64,000 bases of DNA from contig NC_044918.1 of assembly GCF_003576645.1 (NCBI RefSeq), positions 25,225,113 to 25,289,112 of the forward strand, read 5' to 3'. The DNA comes from Ipomoea triloba. Its lineage: Eukaryota; Streptophyta; Magnoliopsida; Solanales; Convolvulaceae. A program made the translations under genes and the position numbers. Positions 10,985 to 21,398 of the stretch are shown here, one piece after another. A model generated the notes under the pieces. That model was given only the letters and a program-made list of their open reading frames with translations. It was not told the origin of the DNA and searched no databases. Each line of letters opens with the position of its first letter. The stretch's first letter is position 1.

Positions 10985-11320
10985 AAGCATGCTCCCCCTA
11001 ATCAAGATAATGCCCTTAAGTGCGAAAAACCGTCAGTAACCGATGACCACGTGGCTAGCATTTATGTCCAAAGATAGCCGTTCCACCTCATATATCCGTT
11101 GAGCTTATCAAATTCACCTTTCGAAGGTGAATGATCTTCCTCATGAGTTTAAGGATCTTCCCCCTGAGTGATTGATCCCTAAACCTCCTTATTCTTCCGT
11201 CTTGATCTGGTTAAGGATCTTCCCCCTGAGTGATTGATCCCTAACCCTCCTTATTCCTCCATCTTGGTCTGGTTAGGGATCTTCCCTTTGATCCCTACCC
11301 CTCCTTATTCCTCCTTTCAG
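10985..11320 (-). repeat. Multiplied polypurine tracts and 62-bp tandem repeat
   Basis: On the plus strand two 62-bp units (11151-11212 and 11213-11274) and a partial third (11275 to about 11320) repeat GGATCTTCCCCCTGAGTGAT...CTCCTTATTC. On the element strand each carries a G-rich purine tract such as CAGGGGGAAGATCC, and another, AGGGGGAGC, lies near 10993. Multiplied PPTs after pol are a known Sirevirus feature. Confidence 0.7.
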
Positions 11321-11409
11321 AGATATCAGTTTGTTATCTTTCGAAGTGACCTCTCGAACTACCCTTCTTCGAGACATAATGTTTGTAGACAAACTGATCG
11401 GGTGACCAT

Positions 11410-12927
11410 TCAACCCAACTCTATCATTCCCAATTCTAATCTTAGTTGAGAGAATCTATTTTCACATAACGCTTTTGTGAAAATATCTGCTAGTTGCTCC
11501 TCCGTTGCAACATATTCCTAAGTGATGTCCTTTTTCTCAACGTGGTCTCGGATGAAGTGATACTTAATATCAATATGCTTTGTTCTGGAGTGTAACACTG
11601 GGTTGTGGGTGATGGCAATAGCACTTGTATTGTCACACATAATTTTAACTTCCTTACACTCAACACCATAATCCATTAGCTGTTGCTTCATCCATAAGAT
11701 CTGAGCACAACAACTTCCAGCTGCTACATATTCTGCCTCAGCAGTGCTTGTAGCTATCGAATGTTGTTTCTTGCTAAACCATGAGACAAGTCCTCCACCT
11801 AGAAACTGACATGTCCCTGATGTGCTCTTTCGATCTATCTTACAACCGGCAAAGTCCGCATCTGAATGACCCATAAGTTCGAAAGATCCACCTTTCGAAT
11901 ACCAGAGCCCAACACTCTGCGTACCCTTTAGATATCTAAGAACCTTTTTGGATGCATTTAGGTGACTTTCCTTAGGACTTGCCTGAAATCTAGCACATAC
12001 ACCTACTGCAAAGGATATGTCTGGTCTACTTGCAGTTAAATAAAGAAGAGATCCGATGATACCTCGATAAGTGGTTTGATCGACCTCTCGACCTTCGCTG
12101 TCGACATCGATACGTAGAGAGGTTCCCATAGGTACTTTGACTGAGGATTTCCCTTCTATGTTGTATTTCCTGAGCAGATCCTTGGTGTATTTCTCCTGGT
12201 TGATGAAGATACCTTCCTTAAGCTGTCTCACTTGTAGTCCAAGGAAGTAGTTGAGCTCTCCCATCATGCTCATCTCGAACTTTCCTTTCATCAAACTGGA
12301 GAACTTCTCGCACAAGTCTGGATTGGTGCTACCAAAAATGATATCGTCCACATAGATTTGCACCAATAAGATGTGATTCCCATCCTTAATCCTAAACAAT
12401 GTTTTGTCCACTAGGCCTTTGGTGAACCCACACTGAAGTAGAAAAGAGGATAAGGTATCGTACCAAGCTCTTGGAGCTTGTTTTAAGCCGTAGAGTGCCT
12501 TCTTCAACTTGTATACTTTGTCAGCTCCTACGTCCTTCAAGAAACCCGGAGGTTGTTCAACGTACACCTCTTCTTCGAGAAGTCCGTTCAGAAAAGCGCT
12601 CTTGACATCCATTTGATATACCTTAAAGTCTTTGAAGGCGGCATATGCGAGAAAGATGCGTATGGCTTCGAGACGTGCCACTGGAGCGAAGGTTTCATCA
12701 AAATCTATTCCTTCCTCCTGACAGTAGCCTTTGGCAACAAGTCTGGCCTTGTTTCTAACAATAATTCCATCCTCATTCATCTTGTTTCTGAAAACCCACT
12801 TTGTACCAATGACATTCTGATGATGAGGTCTCGGAACTAGTTCCCAAACGTCGTTCCTCTCGAACTGATGAAGTTCCTCTTGCATTGCTTGCACCCAATC
12901 TGCGTCGCTTAGAGCCTCATCGATCAC
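11410..12927 (-). pseudogene. Sirevirus pol, reverse transcriptase-RNase H part
   Basis: The open part (12927-11518, 469 codons) carries the copia RT: the first catalytic Asp in [11 protein letters not shown] (D107), [11 protein letters not shown], and the YVDD box at 192-195. RNase H follows with [25 protein letters not shown] and [16 protein letters not shown] at 11518-11520 interrupts the RNase H tail; the frame then stays open for about 35 codons to a TGA at 11410-11412, so the stop looks like a point mutation rather than the natural end. The 5' side is cut off from integrase by a one-base indel near 12929-12945. The enzyme would copy element RNA into cDNA in cytoplasmic particles; this copy is inactive. 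Confidence 0.9.
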
Positions 12928-12928
12928 C

Positions 12929-14593
12929 TTAGGCTCTTATTTGAGATAGAAAACAAGCAAACATGCTTTCTCTGTAAGCTGATCTGGTTCGAACTCTGTC
13001 ACGTACATCTCCGATCACTTGATCAGCAGGGTGACTTCTCAGCCATCTTAGGTCGGGTTGCGGCTCCTCAGTTGATACTTCCATTGAAGGTTGGGATATG
13101 GGTTGAACATCTATGATCTGGTTTTGATCAACTGAGTCAGGCGCTTTCTTCTTGGGAGACTCTTCATCATCTGATTCTGACTGGAGTTCTGCTACGTCTC
13201 GAACTATCGACTGCTTGTCTTCGAGAGGTAAGTTTGGTCTCTCGATAGACTCTGGCTGATCTTCCTCAGCAGCTTCCGTTGTCTTTGATGGTTGATCTGT
13301 TGATGCCCTTTCATCAAAGGTAACATGTATGGACTCTTCAACCACCAAACTCCGCTTGTTGAAGACTCTGAGTGCTTTGCTTGTCGATGAGTATCCCAGA
13401 AATACTCCATCATCTGCCTTTTCTTCAAAAGTTCTTCGTTGAGTCTTCCCATTGTTGTGAATATAGCATTTGCACCCGAATGAGTGGAAGTGGCTTACAT
13501 TCGGTTTTCTTCCATTCCACAACTCATATGGAGTCTTTCCAACTCCTTTTACTATCAAGGACCGATTTTGGGTGTAGCACGCTGTGTTGATTGCTTCTGC
13601 CCAAAATCCTTGTGATATGTTGGCTTGCGAGAGCATGGTCCTTGCGGCTTCTTTGAGAGTTCTGTTCCTTCTTTCAGCAACCCCGTTTTGTTGAGGTGTT
13701 CGAGCAGCTGATAGTTGATGATGAATTCCGTTCTCGTTGCAGTAGCTCTCGATTACTTGATTAACGAACTCTCCACCTTGATCTGACCGGATCTTTAGTA
13801 TCGAGACTTCCTTTTCAACTTGAACTTGTTTCAAGAGATTTGGTAGGGCAATTTTTGTCTCGCTTTTCTTGGTTAAGAACACGGTCCAAGTGAATCTTGT
13901 GTAGTCATCCACTACCACAAGAGTGTACTTCTTTCCCTTTATGCTGGGTGGATCCACTGGGCCAAATAAGTCCATGTGAAGAAGACTTAATGGTCTAGTG
14001 GATGATGTCTCGGCTTTGCTCTTGAAGGAGGATTTGATCTGTTTGCAACGTTGACATGCCTCACAAATTTTATCCTTTCGAAACGTCACTTTGGGCAGTC
14101 CTTCCACTAGGTTCCTCTTAGCAAGCTTGTTGATAGTTTTAAAGTTCAGATGACTAAGCTTACTATGCCAATCCCAGCATAAGTCTTCCTTGCTCCTTGC
14201 TAGCATACATAGGGATGGTTTTGCAGACCTCCAATCCACTATGTACATGTTTCCTTTCCTTGCTGCTTCCAAGACGACTTCGAGAGATTCCTCGTTCATA
14301 ATCTGACATTTGCTTTTGGTGAAGACAACTTTGTGGCCCTTGTCACAGAACTGGCTTGTACTAAGGAGATTGAACTTGAGCCCCTCAACGTAGGACACTC
14401 CTTTAATAACCAGCTCATTCTTTTGGATTTCACCAACAGCTCTTGTGCGCCCCTTCTTCTCGTTGTCGCCAAATGTCACCAAGGGACCTTCGATAGGTTG
14501 GATGTTCTCAAGCAGTGTTAGATTTCCAGTCATATGTCTCGAACATCCACTGTCAATGAACCACACGTCCCTGGTGTCCTGCAAGGAAATCAA
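12929..14593 (-). pseudogene. Sirevirus pol, protease and integrase part
   Basis: Residue 14 begins the aspartic protease active site DSGCSRHMTG. A GAG-pre-integrase zinc module follows (H143, H147, C177, C180), then the integrase core with D208 (HMDLFGP), D271 (RSDQGGEF) and E307 (GVAERRN), a correct D,D35E spacing. The C-terminal linker ends in ACFLSQI, where a one-base insertion shifts the frame to a stop just before RT. The frame begins one base back from the gag stop (TTG at 14591-14593), so gag and pol are in different frames; this may be a -1 arrangement or another mutation. Start is taken from the open frame, not from a Met. Confidence 0.9.
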
Positions 14594-16185
14594 GCAAGTT
14601 TAGGTACCCAAACTTTGGGTCCTGGTGGGTTAGTGAGTTTAGGCATCCATTTATACCTTGTGCCCATTATTCCAGGCCTAGGCGCAATGTAGCCATTGTA
14701 CGTTTGATAATTATAAGGAATGCTAGCAAAGGTTTTAGGCCTCTTTGGTGCATAAATCAACTTAGGTAGAGACTTTTCGACCGGCTTATGCACCATGCCT
14801 TTCATACGCTGTTTGGTCATGTGAAATTGCTGAAAGTGAGGTTTCTTCCAGAACTTGTGATTTGATGACCAATTCTCACTAGATGGATAGAGTCTTCCTT
14901 TCTCCATCCGTGAGTTCCTAACTATGTGGATCTCAGACCTTCCATATTTGCCTTGAGGTGCATTATATGGAGTGTAGCTCTTTTTGTACTTGGAATGGCC
15001 TTGCGAGAGATAGCAAGGTGATCTCTCGATATTGTTTACCCGGCCATTCTTCGTAGCTTTCCTATACTTTCCATTGCTGGTGTATAGGGACGGTTTATGA
15101 ATAGCTACTCTGGTCTTTTCTTTTGGTCCTTTATGACCTTTATTTGGTTTGGGTTGAGATCCTCCATTTCTTGAAGTTCCCAAACCATTGGTCTGTTTAT
15201 CTCTCGAGAGATGGTCTTGATGGAACCCTAGACCGGTTCTATCACTTGTAGGTCTGTGATCAACCACCATTTTCTCCATAGCTTTGGAGGAATTAGTGTA
15301 TGATGCTATGACCTTTCGAAGATTAAGCTCTCTCGTCTCTCGAGCTTTGCACTCTTCAGATAGTAGGATTACTTTGGCTTCTAACTCACTTACTTTGAGA
15401 GTCAGCTCCAAATTCTCTTTCGAGACGTTCTTAAGCATATCTCTTTCAGCAGTTAGCTTGCTGTTTTCATCCATCACTCTAGCATGAGTGCTATTGGCGA
15501 TGTTAAGGTTCCTTCTGAGCGATTCCAACATCTCGAAGGGGTCCTCATCGCTTTTAAATGAAGAACAACGAGAGGTAGAAGTAGAGCAGCGAGATGTAGG
15601 AGTAGAGGTTACCTCGTTGTCAATGGCCATTAGGCATTGATTCTCCTCTTCCTCGGTGTATAAGCAGATGAGCCCCCTCTCATCCTCTGAGCTGCTGCTG
15701 CTTTCGCTGGAGCTCGACGTCTCGGACTCCTCGATTGTCCTCTCGAATTCTTCAGCAACAAGCGCCTTCCTGCACTGATACGTCTTTGATGATCCTTTGA
15801 AGCCACCTTGTGTTGGCTTCTCCCTGGATTCCTCTATTCTCTTGGAATCCTTGCCTTCTTGGCCCTGATGCTTGCTTACTAGTGGGTAAGGGCATTCGGC
15901 CTTGAAATGTCCCGGTCTTCTACAGTTGTAGCATAGACCCTGATTTTCCTCCTCCGTCCTTCTGGATGGATATCTCTCATTTTTCCTTCTTGAGGAGGAA
16001 GGTGAACTTTTGTTGCTCTCCTGGTTCATCTTCATGTATTTCCTGAACTTCCTCACAAAGAGAGCAAACTGTTCGTCAGACATAACATTCATAGGATTAG
16101 AGTCTGACCTTGAAGATGTGGATGGTTGCTCAGCAACAAGTGCTACGTTTCGTCGATCCACAATGTCCTCATCTCTTGGGAACAT
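14590..16185 (-). pseudogene. Sirevirus gag, C-terminal part with zinc knuckle
   Basis: Contains the CCHC knuckle CYNCRRPGHFKAEC at residues 85-98, then a long Ser/Glu-rich acidic stretch, a predicted helical segment (LTAERDMLKNVS region) and a very basic tail. An extended gag of this kind is typical of Sireviruses; it would form particles and bind RNA. The N-terminal half is in another frame (16169-16828), joined across a one-base indel near 16210-16225, so full-length Gag cannot be made without frameshifting. Confidence 0.85.
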
Positions 16186-16828
16186 CTCGAACTCGAAGGC
16201 TTTGAGATCCCGGAAGAGTTTGTCTGTTGTGGTTTTCCTTCAGATCTCGGTGATCTCTCATCGTGATCACCTTTACTTCCCACTCCTTAGTGAGGCCACG
16301 TAAGACCTTCAGGTTCAGCTCCTTTTGTGGGATCTCCTTTTCAAGGTCACTGATCTCGGTTGTGAGCTTCATGAACCGAGACTCCATGCTGTCGATGCTC
16401 TCTCCTGGCTTCATCTTGAAGTCTTCGAACTTCTTCATGGCCACGGTGAGCTTGTTTTCCTTTTCCTGTTCGTCACCTTCACCAATTAACATCAAAGTAT
16501 CCCATACCTCTTTTGCCGTTTTGCACTTCCTCACTTTTGGGAAGATGGTTTCGTCTATAGCTCTGAAGAGAATATCCTTGGCAATATTGTCCAGGTTGTT
16601 TCTCTTCCTATCATCACTGGTCCATTCTTCCCTAGGTTTTGGGATGTACTTTGGTGTTTCTTGGGTTTGAACTGCAGCAGTATTAACCATTAGAATCTTG
16701 ACTGGTCCAGAAGTTATAACCTCGGCCATCTCATCATGGAGGGCTGATAAGTACGCAAGCATGCGTGTTTTCCAGTCGTCAAACCTGCTAAGATCAAAAA
16801 GAAGATGTCTCGACAACATGCTGTCCAT
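16169..16828 (-). pseudogene. Sirevirus gag, N-terminal part
   Basis: 219 codons starting about 100 bp after the PBS, with the copia gag pattern: FDDWKTRMLAYLSA near the start, AKEVWDTLMLIGEGDEQEKE in the middle and MESRFMKLTTEI. Homology to gag runs to the DHRDLKE segment, after which the frame reads into non-gag residues because of a one-base shift; the true continuation is the 14590-16185 frame. The Met at 16826-16828 is the first available after the PBS. Confidence 0.85.
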
Positions 16829-16927
16829 GTTGAAAAATTATCTCGTGCTTTGAAAATATTTAAGAAGATTTTTCAAAGAAGGATCTCTAGGCAATATAAA
16901 CAAAGGTTTATATCGATCAGAGAACTC

Positions 16928-16939
16928 GCTCTGATACCA
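16928..16939 (-). other. Primer binding site, initiator tRNA-Met
   Basis: TGGTATCAGAGC on the minus strand, two bases from the end of the 5' LTR. This is the standard plant copia PBS complementary to the 3' end of initiator methionine tRNA. Confidence 0.95.
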
Positions 16940-16941
16940 AT

Positions 16942-18746
16942 TGTTGGTCCCAAGGGGGTGGGGTACAAGTCTAGAGGGGGGGGGTGAATAGACTTGTATA
17001 AGATTTTGCAAATCTTTTCGACCTCTCGTGTGTATTGAACTTAGGATGTTTAGGTTCGATACCTCACGAGGTGAAGACAAAGTTTTATGCGCAGCGGAAA
17101 TNNNNNNNNNNNNNNNNNNNNNNNNNNNNNNNNNNNNNNNNNNNNNNNNNNNNNNNNNNNNNNNNNNNNNNNNNNNNNNNNNNNNNNNNNNNNNNNNNNN
17201 NNNNNNNNNNNNNNNNNNNNNNNNNNNNNNNNNNNNNNNNNNNNNNNNNNNNNNNNNNNNNNNNNNNNNNNNNNNNNNNNNNNNNNNNNNNNNNNNNNNN
17301 NNNNNNNNNNNNNNNNNNNNNNNNNNNNNNNNNNNNNNNNNNNNNNNNNNNNNNNNNNNNNNNNNNNNNNNNNNNNNNNNNNNNNNNNNNNNNNNNNNNN
17401 NNNNNNNNNNNNNNNNNNNNNNNNNNNNNNNNNNNNNNNNNNNNNNNNNNNNNNNNNNNNNNNNNNNNNNNNNNNNNNNNNNNNNNNNNNNNNNNNNNNN
17501 NNNNNNNNNNNNNNNNNNNNNNNNNNNNNNNNNNNNNNNNNNNNNNNNNNNNNNNNNNNNNNNNNNNNNNNNNNNNNNNNNNNNNNNNNNNNNNNNNNNN
17601 NNNNNNNNNNNNNNNNNNNNNNNNNNNNNNNNNNNNNNNNNNNNNNNNNNNNNNNNNNNNNNNNNNNNNNNNNNNNNNNNNNNNNNNNNNNNNNNNNNNN
17701 NNNNNNNNNNNNNNNNNNNNNNNNNNNNNNNNNNNNNNNNNNNNNNNNNNNNNNNNNNNNNNNNNNNNNNNNNNNNNNNNNNNNNNNNNNNNNNNNNNNN
17801 NNNNNNNNNNNNNNNNNNNNNNNNNNNNNNNNNNNNNNNNNNNNNNNNNNNNNNNNNNNNNNNNNTTTCTTCTGTGTCTTTACGTCCTTATATATGAGAG
17901 TAGAAGAATAGTTCCGTTGGAGGGAAAACTATTCCGTTTGAAATTGGTCTCCCACGCCGAACATGGGTCTTTGCACAATTTCAGCATTTTTCATGGAGTA
18001 GTGGTCTTGTAACTTGAGCCTTTTGTTTTGTAGTGAATATTCCATATTCCACTTTCTTGAGCTCATGCTTCACTTGCTTCTTTTGGATAAAGTTACTCTT
18101 TTTATGTTCCCATCATTCCTTGTTTGGGGAATCTGACCACTTCAGGATTGGTGCACTTCTTGACCGTTTGTGGTGGAGGTCTGACGTGTCATCCACTTCC
18201 GTCCATTTTGAAACCTCCCGCTCAGCACCTCTTCAATATTTTATCTCCATGATATTCTTCTTCTCCAAACTTAGAGTATTTTATCTGCACATGTTGACTA
18301 ACATTCAGCCTCTTGGAGAAGTGCCGGTTTATCGAGACCATAGAAGATGTCTCGACCACTTGATGTTTCAATCCCATGTATCGAGAGGTCTATCTCTCGA
18401 ATATTCTTTACGTCTCGAACTCGATAGGTATATCGAGAGGTCCTTACCTCTCGAACTTGGCTTGTGTCTCGAGACTTAGTTGATGTCTCGTAGACCCTTA
18501 TTCCTCCAGAGTTGTCTCGTGCCTGCTTCTGATCTATCTGTTTGCTTACAACACGAAAACTTCTAAGTTGTTCAAACAAGTTTACCTTAAGCTTAAATAT
18601 TTCCCGAGTTGAGCTCAAATTACCCGGTTGTATTTTCGCTCTTAGTTTACTTATCGAACTTACATTGTTTTGCCTATGTATCGAGACTTGGGGATTCTTA
18701 CTTAACAGTTGGTATCATCAAAACCTATTACATGATGTTCCTAACA
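16942..18746 (-). repeat. Sirevirus 5' LTR (contains a 764-base N gap)
   Basis: Same sequence as 5095-6778, with N from 17102 to 17865. The sister LTR has only 642 bp in the corresponding interval, so the gap is over-sized by about 122 bp. TATA box at 17888-17894, motif cluster at 18332-18474. Open frames that cross the N run are meaningless. Confidence 0.92.
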
Positions 18747-18751
18747 CTAAC

Positions 18752-20022
18752 TACCTCACAATTATCACTAACACATCCATAATCATACTAAGCATAATTC
18801 AGAAAATTTCAGCTTGGCGCAGTCCGAAAGATTGAGCCGGTAAAAATAGTTCCCGAACTCTTTTTCACTTGAAATTTTTATGGTAGAACCCCAACTTATA
18901 GTACTTGTTGAACTACATATCTACAAAAAATGGAGTCAAAATACCTTACCAATTTTTCCCAATAAATCATGGAAGTTGCTGCCAGAATCTACCCTGATTT
19001 CCTTTCACTATTTTCACAAGTATAAGCCTATATGGACATAAATACAACATATACAAGCATATCCAAGCTATGAACATGTATACAAAAATATCCCCAAAGC
19101 TCCAAAAACACCATATTTCAACCAAAATCAATTATCCAAATTCAAGTGACTAATTCCAACTTAAGGGAATTCCTTACCTCAATGGAAGCTTTTAAACCAA
19201 GTAGTTGCTAGTTCCTTCCTTGAATTCAAAGACCTTAAGAATATTATCACAATAACAACATTTTCATGCACTAAACATCAACACATGAATTCTAGAGATG
19301 ATTTAATCCAACAAGGTTTAGGATCTTACTTACACTTAATCCTTGAGTGAGAAAAATATTTTGGAGCTCCTTGATCACAATGGAAGACTAAAATTATTTC
19401 TCCTCTTCTTTCTCTAAGGGTGTTATACGAAAATGAGAGGGAGATAGGTGATCTTGGTGTGATTTTGTTCTTGATCTACAAGCAACAAGTGCAACCTCAT
19501 TAATGCCACATTAATTGCCCAATCTTAGTATAGATTCACTTGCCACATGTCAACACCCCATGGAGTCCTTACAAGATCTCAAATCTAATTTGCCAGTTTA
19601 TGCTTAAATCAGATGAATGTTCGGAGGATTATAACTTAATTCGGGAAAATTCTAATACCAAAATTATCGTAAAAATATTCTCGTCGCAAATCACCAATTT
19701 TGGGAATTTTCCGGTAATCCGCCAAATTTAGGTTCAGAGTCCGTAACAATTTATCCCTTACAGTCCAAATAGAATTTCTCTTGAGCTAATCAAAAATTCA
19801 GGCTTAATCGCATGATATTTAATAATCCCAATTCTAGAAAATTCGAACTGAATCTATATCCTTAAAATTTTCTCGGTTCGTGACCGGTGCGTAGTTCGCA
19901 GCCTATCGATAACTAATCCTTAAAAAAATTATTTCGAGCATCAAACCGTCTTCTCTTAAATGTCATAACTTAAAGACCTATTTTCCGAACCTCAAACTTA
20001 TCGGAAAATACGAGGGGTTACA
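18752..20022. mobile_element. Solo LTR, right part
   Basis: Continues the 3996-5094 LTR after the Sirevirus and its CTAAC duplication. It ends in GGGGTTACA, then the AGTTT target duplication at 20023-20027. No coding potential was recognised; the frame at 19540-19731 has no features. Confidence 0.68.
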
Positions 20023-20069
20023 AGTTTGCACTCCAATTTCACTTTACTTTTATTATAAAAAAAAAACAG

Positions 20070-20170
20070 CGAAGGACAATTAGTGATAACTTTAGAGAAG
20101 TTGGAGGACTTATATTGTGACAGGCTTGTAAGTTGAGGACCAAAGCTAGTAGTGTCTCAAGCTCAGAGCA
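20070..20170. mobile_element. Right arm of the outer inverted-repeat element
   Basis: In reverse complement it reads TTTGGTCCTCAACTTACAA and TCCTCCAACTTCTCTAAAGT, matching the inner half of the 2038-2240 arm. The two arms were separated by the solo LTR and then by the Sirevirus. Confidence 0.4.
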
Positions 20171-20891
20171 CTTTTTGTATAATTTGGATTGTTATATATG
20201 ATAACTAAGTTATGTAATTTTTACAGGGAATGTAACATAACCAAGTTTTTAGCTATTAGAAAGGAATATGAGATGCACCCCAATTTTTTAGGTAATCTCA
20301 CATTCCTTTTATCTTATTACTAATACTAGTATTTTCGCCCGTGCGATGCACGGAATGGATTTGTTATAATAATATATTAAAAATATTTGGATCGATATAT
20401 TATTATTTAAATTAGAACATCAAATATTATATAGTGCAATTGAAGATATGTTTTGGATCATTTATGTTTTTTGATGTTATCATTGCTTGAGTTTGAGCAA
20501 ACAATTGCTCAAATTAATAGCTAATGTGTAGATCTACGCATGCGGTGTTGTAACTTTTGAGATTTTATATATCATTATTTAGGATTTTTATAAATTGGGC
20601 TAATGTACTTGTTCTCTAGCAACTCAGTTATAGAAATCCATTGTTATATTAAACATATGTTTTTTGTCTGGATCGATATATAGCAATTTTGTCATATTGT
20701 AAAAAAAGAAAAAGAAAACATGAGTTAATTAGTGAATTTTTTAGTTTTTCCTTCCTTTACAGTTTCCCTTAAGAAAACATGAGTTAATTAATCCATTTGT
20801 TAAGAATTTAATTATTCCAGTCAAACTAAGAAGAATTGAAACTCAAATAAATATTGTTTGTGGTAAATCAAAAACAAAATAACCAAGGCTA

Positions 20892-21050
20892 TCATGCCTT
20901 GGGTTCAATCTTAGGCTTTTTCAAACTCTTTGAAGATGATGAACAATCCATGTTTATTCTCTTCAAAGACTGCTGCCAAGGAGTGGTTTCATCAACGGAG
21001 ATAACTTCTAGATTGGTCGAATAGGTAGCTTCCAGTGGTGTTATGCCCTG
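20892..21050 (-). pseudogene. Helitron RPA-like gene, probable last exon
   Basis: 51 codons open on the minus strand after an AG acceptor, ending in TGA at 20892-20894. The peptide contains DETTPWQQSLKR and a Lys/Ser-rich end (SSSSKSLKKPK). Plant Helitrons often carry replication protein A large-subunit-like genes, and a DUF223 fragment lies just upstream at 21159-21398. Function as a Helitron RPA is inferred from that neighbour and the element context. Confidence 0.45.
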
Positions 21051-21158
21051 GTCGAAAATAACTATTAAAAAATCAAGGCTAAAAAATTTTTATTGTATGA
21101 GGTAGAATGAAATTGTAATTAAAAATTACCTAGTTGCTATCCACACCTCCGGGAGCCT

Positions 21159-21398
21159 TCAACACTCAAAATCCTTGAGTTTAAACATGTCTTTGGAAAA
21201 ATCAGAATCATCTTGATCCGTAATGCTAAAAGTGTCATTATTCGTTTTCATAATGTACTTTTGCTCGCACGACTTAAATCTCATGCGAAAGGTTTGCACA
21301 ACAAAATTGTGAATATTATAGATTTTCCCTTCTTTCAAAAGTTTGTTGAATTGTTGGACAAATTTTTTGGAAATTTGTAAATGGATACAAATTCTCAG
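21159..21398 (-). pseudogene. Replication protein A-like DUF223 (OB-fold) fragment
   Basis: Minus-strand frame with FNKLLKEGKIYNIHNFVVQ followed by FRMRF and YIMKTNNDTFSI. This matches the DUF223/RPA1 N-terminal OB pattern (a basic EGK-Y-I-NF-V core, then a Y-I...T strand). It ends at TGA (21159-21161). RPA proteins bind single-stranded DNA and are encoded by many plant Helitrons. The fragment starts mid-domain and is not a complete gene here. Confidence 0.55.

Larger units (their letters stand above)
5095..18746 (-). mobile_element. Full-length Sirevirus-type Ty1/copia retrotransposon
   Basis: The element is about 13.65 kb and minus-oriented, flanked by a perfect CTAAC duplication (5090-5094 and 18747-18751). 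In element order it has: 5' LTR 16942-18746, PBS 16928-16939, gag 14590-16828, protease-integrase 12929-14593, RT-RNase H 11410-12927, multiplied purine tracts 10990-11320, envelope-like ORF 7062-10673, PPT 6779-6793, 3' LTR 5095-6778. Long LTRs, an extended zinc-knuckle gag, an extra ORF after RNase H and repeated PPTs are Sirevirus hallmarks. Over 881 comparable LTR bases I see three substitutions, so insertion was recent. Frameshifts in gag and between IN and RT, plus an in-frame stop in RNase H, make this copy non-autonomous. Confidence 0.93.

Noticed and set aside
17028..18012. Long frames across 17028-18012
   Set aside because: They consist almost entirely of N residues from the assembly gap inside the Sirevirus 5' LTR.
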